Below are positions 6,399 to 7,389 of a stretch of 7,389 bases of DNA, one piece after another. Source of the DNA: Afipia sp. (GTDB lineage: Bacteria; Pseudomonadota; Alphaproteobacteria; Rhizobiales; Xanthobacteraceae); contig JAGVII010000890.1 of the NCBI GenBank assembly GCA_020056155.1, positions 1 through 7,389 of the forward strand. Direction: 5' to 3'. Position 1 is the first letter of the stretch. Each line of letters begins with the position of its first letter. Position numbers and translations under genes: made by a program. A model generated the notes under the pieces. The model had not been told where the DNA came from and made no database searches. It was given only the letters and a program-made list of their open reading frames with translations.

Positions 6399-6453
6399 TG
6401 CCGCCTGGTGTGGCTGCGCAGACGCATCACTGACTTCGGAAAATGGGCACTAG
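6395..6453. repeat. CTAGTGCC/GGCACTAG inverted repeat containing both convergent stop codons
   Basis: CTAGTGCC (6395-6402) and GGCACTAG (6446-6453) are perfect 8-base complements enclosing the 43-base gap between two convergent genes. The TAG stop of the phosphatase gene (6396-6398) lies in the left arm and the TAG stop of the YHS gene (6450-6452) in the right arm. The CTAGTG ends recall the palindrome at 5449-5523, and CTGGTGTGG (6405-6413) and ACTTCGGA (6433-6440) inside echo sequence in the two upstream palindromes. It could be a decayed copy of the same element or a shared bidirectional terminator; the stem is short and the loop long. Confidence 0.45.
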
Positions 6454-6959
6454 TAGTTGGAGAGTGTCTCGACCAGCGCGGGCCATTTTCCGGCGGCCTG
6501 CCTGAGAACGCTGTCCGGATCGGCCGCAAAGGCATCGCGATTCTCTTCACGGCTGAAGAGATACAACCGCTCGCCTGAAATCAGCCACAACTGTGCCCGT
6601 CCTGCGACGGCCTTGCCCTGTGCCACATCGACCGGATCGTAACCCCCGAACCGGGGTCCGTAGATGTCCGGATGAGCGAGGAAAACAGCGCGATTGGCGT
6701 CGTTGCGAAAGCGCCAGACAACCCCTGCCTTGGAAGCTTCGATATCCGGCGCGCCCCTCATCGCCTCGGCATCGGTGAAATAGGCCACGGGATCGAAGCC
6801 GTCGATGGCAAGGCCGCTATGACGGTTCACCACCACCCGTTCGGTGACCGCCGCCCATGCGCCCGCATCCGGTCCGGCGAGGATCACAGCCCCGGCCAAG
6901 ACCGCAACACAGGCAATTCCAAGGCGCTGCCCTTTATTTTCCTGCCGCCGTGCCGTCAT
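6450..6959 (-). CDS. Exported YHS-domain protein
   Basis: The 169-residue product starts with a basic stretch and a hydrophobic segment (about residues 13-30, GIACVAVLAGAVILAG) ending GAWAA, a plausible signal peptidase I site, so the mature protein should be periplasmic. The mature part has the YHS-domain layout: LAIDGFDPVAYF (first strand), VVWRFRNDANRAVFLAHPDIYGPRFGGYDPVDVAQG, and a C-terminal helix ending near the Tyr terminus. Many exported members of this family have Cys or selenocysteine after GGY; here that position is Asp and the mature protein contains no cysteine. The ATG at 6959 is preferred; an ATG at 6977 and a TTG at 7025 are in frame, and none has a good ribosome site. No specific function is known to me; metal or haem handling has been suggested for YHS domains in general. 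It is convergent with the phosphatase gene and divergent from eipA. Confidence 0.8.
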   Translation of the reverse strand: MTARRQENKGQRLGIACVAVLAGAVILAGPDAGAWAAVTERVVVNRHSGLAIDGFDPVAYFTDAEAMRGAPDIEASKAGVVWRFRNDANRAVFLAHPDIYGPRFGGYDPVDVAQGKAVAGRAQLWLISGERLYLFSREENRDAFAADPDSVLRQAAGKWPALVETLSNY

Positions 6960-7080
6960 AGTTGATGCTGATAACATTCGAGTCGGGGACGTGGGACCGG
7001 AGCTTAAGCCATTGCTTCTCAGCAAGGCGTTAAGCGATGGCTATGAAACTCGGCCATCTGTTGGTCTAAGGGGTTCTTTC
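6960..7080. promoter_or_regulatory. Divergent promoter region between the YHS gene and eipA
   Basis: This 121-base gap must drive two genes in opposite directions. It contains TTAAGCCATTGC (7004-7015) and TTAAGCGATGGC (7030-7041), a 12-base direct repeat with two mismatches at a 26-base period. The same bases also form an 11-base inverted repeat with one mismatch, AGCCATTGCTT (7007-7017) against AAGCGATGGCT (7032-7042). The arrangement is operator-like. TTAA half sites are part of the CtrA motif, but the spacing is not the canonical seven bases. No confident -35/-10 pair was found. The eipA ribosome site AAGGGG lies 8 bases before its ATG. Confidence 0.5.
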
Positions 7081-7389
7081 ATGACCTTTGCTTCGCGTAT
7101 CGCGGCGCTGGTATTTGCAGCGACGATCTCCCTGGCAATGCCGGCCTCTGCCCAGCAGCGAGCCGCCCCCAATAGCTATGGCCCCGACGAACTGGTCGGC
7201 GCGGGCCACCGGTTCTTCGGCGGCGTCTCCCGCGGGCTGGCATCGGTGATCGAACGTGCGGTCAGCCAGTGGGGCCTGCCCAACGGCTATGTGCTCGGCG
7301 AGGAAGGCAGCGGCGCTTTCGTCGCCGGCCTGCGCTATGGCGAGGGCACGCTCTACACCAAGAACGCCGGCGACCTGCGGGTCTACTGG
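7081..7389 (+). CDS. eipA: EipA-like periplasmic envelope protein (DUF1134 family), 5' part
   Basis: The first 103 codons are visible and run off the window. Residues 1-24 form a signal peptide (hydrophobic AALVFAATISLAM, ending PASAQQ), so the protein should be secreted to the periplasm. The mature start carries the DUF1134 pattern: a Gly/Phe-rich HRFFGGVSRGLASVIERAV helix, then GLPNGYVLGEEGSGAFVAGLRYGEGTLYTKNAG and the beginning of a VYW strand. In Brucella abortus the member of this family, EipA, is needed for envelope stress resistance and virulence, as I recall it. The ATG at 7081 is preceded by AAGGGG at a suitable distance. The gene is divergent from the YHS gene. Family assignment is confident; the gene name assumes orthology, which the missing C-terminal half leaves unproven. 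Confidence 0.85.
   Translation, partial: MTFASRIAALVFAATISLAMPASAQQRAAPNSYGPDELVGAGHRFFGGVSRGLASVIERAVSQWGLPNGYVLGEEGSGAFVAGLRYGEGTLYTKNAGDLRVYW

Noticed and set aside
6900..6915. Possible lipoprotein lipobox at the single Cys of the YHS protein
   Set aside because: The residues before the Cys read GIA and the Cys lies early in the hydrophobic core, while a good signal peptidase I site (AWAA) lies further on.
6957..7025. TTG start at 7025 for the YHS protein
   Set aside because: It would place about 22 polar residues before the basic region of the signal peptide and use a rare start without a ribosome site. The ATG at 6959 gives a normal signal peptide.
1..7389. CRISPR array, tRNA, rRNA, transposase or toxin-antitoxin genes
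   Set aside because: No regularly spaced repeats, cloverleaf-like segments or recognisable mobile or toxin proteins were found on either strand.

Overview
The window comes from an alphaproteobacterium, most likely a relative of Bradyrhizobium, Rhodopseudomonas, Afipia or Nitrobacter (order Hyphomicrobiales). The grounds are a GC-rich sequence, a ChpT-type histidine phosphotransferase, an EipA/DUF1134 protein (both alphaproteobacterial families), and a hybrid CheA with a C-terminal receiver. The genus cannot be fixed from the sequence alone.

Layout. Bases 1-5222 are a chemotaxis gene block on the minus strand, read right to left: chpT (4575-5222), cheA (1665-4388), cheW (1183-1653), cheY (744-1109) and cheB (1-653, cut by the window edge inside the methylesterase domain). 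cheA and cheW are tightly coupled, with the cheW ribosome site overlapping the cheA stop. The chpT-cheA gap (186 bases) holds a strong hairpin that overlaps a smaller, competing one. Bases 5223-5576 hold no gene but two consecutive palindromes with long stems, which look like a palindromic repeat family. Then come a plus-strand CysQ/inositol-monophosphatase-type phosphatase (5577-6398), a convergent exported YHS-domain protein on the minus strand (6450-6959), a 121-base divergent regulatory region, and the first 103 codons of a plus-strand EipA-like envelope protein (7081-7389, cut by the edge).

How the genes work together. CheW links receptors to CheA. CheA phosphorylates CheY (flagellar output) and CheB (receptor demethylation), and also carries its own receiver that could act as a phosphate sink or relay. 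ChpT in Caulobacter and Brucella carries phosphate from CckA to CtrA and CpdR, the cell-cycle circuit. Its position at the head of a chemotaxis block suggests co-regulation of cell cycle and motility, or possibly direct phosphotransfer. The right half (CysQ, YHS protein, EipA) concerns nucleotide/sulfur housekeeping and the envelope, with no obvious link to chemotaxis.

No mobile-element gene, CRISPR array, tRNA or rRNA was seen. The least ordinary signals are the palindromic elements around 5357-5523, the inverted repeat containing both convergent stop codons at 6395-6453, the tandem-CheW hybrid CheA, and the chpT-che linkage.
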